Positions 63,027 through 64,000 of a DNA stretch of 64,000 bases are shown here, piece after piece. The notes beneath the pieces were generated by a model, which worked only from the letters and a program-made list of their open reading frames with translations, was not told where the DNA came from and did no database searches. The position numbers and the translations under genes are program-made. The stretch lies in assembly GCF_902705855.1 (NCBI RefSeq), contig NZ_CACSIJ010000001.1:211044-275043 (forward strand). Reading direction: 5' to 3'. This DNA comes from Zhongshania aliphaticivorans (GTDB lineage Bacteria > Pseudomonadota > Gammaproteobacteria > Pseudomonadales > Spongiibacteraceae). How positions within the stretch are numbered: position 1 is the first letter of the stretch; each line of letters begins with the position of its first letter.

Positions 63027-63706
63027 TCAGTATCCTTTAAGGCAGCCAGCACCTTTTCTGCGGCGGCTTGTTCGGCCTTGCGACGGCTGCTACCCGAAGC
63101 CGATATCGCTGACTTTAACAACAATACCGAACAACTCACTATAAATGTTTGTTGATGATCAGCGCCTTCAGTATCTAGCAATTGATAATCAGGTAAAGGC
63201 AACTTACGCGCCTGTAAAAATTCTTGAAGGCGGGTTTTGGCATCTTTATGACTAGATTCGGGGTTAAGTACCGCAAGTCGAGATTCAAACCACGACAAAA
63301 CGCGCTCGCGGCAAATATCAAAACCAGACTCAATATAAATGGCCCCAATCAATGCTTCTACCGCATCAGCAAGGGTAGAGTTACGACGATGACCACCGGT
63401 ATTTTTTTCACCCGCACCCAGTCGTAAAAACCCTCCCAACTCAAACTCTGTTGCTAACTCGGCCAAAGTTTTGCCACTCACCATTAACGCGCGAATACGG
63501 CTTAGCTCACCTTCACGCAAATCAGGAAAGCGCTTATACAATACTTCAGCAATGATCATATTGAGCAGCGAATCGCCTAAAAACTCAATACGCTCATTAT
63601 TGTTTGCACTGAAACTACGGTGGGTAATGGCCATTGCTAACAATGACTCATCCTTAAATTGGTAGCCAATCTTCTGACATAGCTCGTCAGGGGTTCTCAA
63701 TTTCAA
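63023..63706 (-). CDS. rnc: Ribonuclease III
   Basis: RNase III cuts double-stranded RNA, including rRNA precursors. The 227-residue protein has the signature [18 protein letters not shown] and the catalytic [13 protein letters not shown] block, then a double-stranded RNA-binding domain with [20 protein letters not shown] at its start and the [10 protein letters not shown] helix. It overlaps the DUF4845 gene upstream and era downstream by 4 bases each, the standard order. Confidence 0.97.
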   Translation of the reverse strand: MKLRTPDELCQKIGYQFKDESLLAMAITHRSFSANNNERIEFLGDSLLNMIIAEVLYKRFPDLREGELSRIRALMVSGKTLAELATEFELGGFLRLGAGEKNTGGHRRNSTLADAVEALIGAIYIESGFDICRERVLSWFESRLAVLNPESSHKDAKTRLQEFLQARKLPLPDYQLLDTEGADHQQTFIVSCSVLLLKSAISASGSSRRKAEQAAAEKVLAALKDTE

Positions 63707-64000
63707 CTCCGAGGTACCACAAATACAGCTTCGTCAAAGCGAACCACGGCATCAACATTAAACATTATCGGGGTTCTCTTTTCGTAGCGCGCATCAATAA
63801 CGACACCTTTTTTATCATTGCTGATTTTAATATCTCGCAATGAAATCGCTTCAATGCGATTAGTGATAAAGCGATTGGACAAATCACTACGAATACCCGC
63901 TGGCGTTGGCTCATCGCTGCGTTCTTCGTCAACCACGTCAGTTATGATTCGTGTCAGCGTCCAATAATCAACATATATAGGCATTAATTTCACGGCGATG
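63703..64000 (-). CDS. DUF4845 protein, 5' end cut by window edge
   Basis: The reading frame is open to the right edge. The visible part includes KLMPIYVDYWTLTRIITDVVDEE and later YEKRTPIMFNVDAVVRFDEAVFV. These are DUF4845 blocks; such proteins have about 120 residues with an N-terminal membrane helix and lie between lepB and rnc. The helix would be just outside the window. Internal GTG (63993) and ATG (63984) codons are therefore unlikely starts. Function is unknown. It overlaps rnc by 4 bases. Confidence 0.85.
   Translation of the reverse strand, partial: IAVKLMPIYVDYWTLTRIITDVVDEERSDEPTPAGIRSDLSNRFITNRIEAISLRDIKISNDKKGVVIDARYEKRTPIMFNVDAVVRFDEAVFVVPRS

Noticed and set aside
1-64000. CRISPR arrays, tRNA or rRNA genes, insertion sequences and prophage genes
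   Set aside because: No regular spacer-repeat pattern, cloverleaf-like gene, transposase or phage protein was seen. Absence by eye does not replace a tRNA or repeat scan.

Overview
The window looks like chromosomal DNA of a marine gammaproteobacterium near the Pseudomonas/Cellvibrio side of the class. The signs are a Pseudomonas-type FleN, an ybbA-ybbP-tesA block, tamA-tamB, a GlrK/GlrR system, type 2 malate dehydrogenase, DUF2986 and recO-era-rnc-DUF4845. A Spongiibacteraceae-like genome fits, but that placement is from memory of gene families, not from a search. No rRNA, tRNA, CRISPR array, insertion sequence or phage gene was seen.

Layout. Positions 1-6426 (minus strand) hold a complete System I cytochrome c maturation operon, ccmABCDEFGH, with ccmI cut by the left edge. 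Positions 6556-13303 (minus) hold a reduced flagellar rotor and switch locus: a miniature FliF, FliG, an Hpt protein, FliM, FliN, an unknown membrane protein, FleN, a CheY-like protein and a CheA-like protein without kinase domain. The locus carries three palindromes that match the FleQ binding consensus and a good sigma-54 promoter. Positions 13584-16580 hold ttcA, mdh and a nitroreductase. Positions 16807-33610 hold an MFS transporter, tamA-tamB, an SDR, a TetR regulator, ybbP-ybbA/tesA, a DCC-family protein, fumC, bioA and a potassium channel. Positions 33773-38547 hold a small outer-membrane barrel, a secreted EF-hand protein and a GlrK-QseG-GlrR type two-component operon. Positions 38637-55085 hold a large set of CoA-linked catabolic genes: two acyl-CoA dehydrogenases, a GST, an AraC regulator, an iron-type alcohol dehydrogenase, two thioesterases, two crotonases, a nitroreductase, an alpha-methylacyl-CoA racemase-like protein, an acyl-CoA synthetase, two divergent thiolases and a tandem DUF35 protein. 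A TetR regulator and a TonB-dependent receptor follow at 55990-59256. The window ends with small conserved genes and the recO-era-rnc-DUF4845 housekeeping block.

How it fits together. The most unusual part is the rotor locus. Its order (fliF, fliG, hpt, fliM, fliN, fleN, cheY, cheA, then ccm) follows the order I recall for Pseudomonas flagellar loci. Here the export apparatus, fliA, cheZ, flhF and the kinase part of cheA are missing, and fliF is cut down to its C-terminal half. The genes that remain are intact, translationally coupled and preceded by FleQ-type operators. This suggests a maintained rotor or switch module without a flagellum at this locus, rather than random decay. The 39-55 kb genes look like a degradation route for a methyl-branched acyl-CoA such as an isoprenoid or sterol side chain. 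The TonB receptor beside them may import its substrate. These two readings are inferences.
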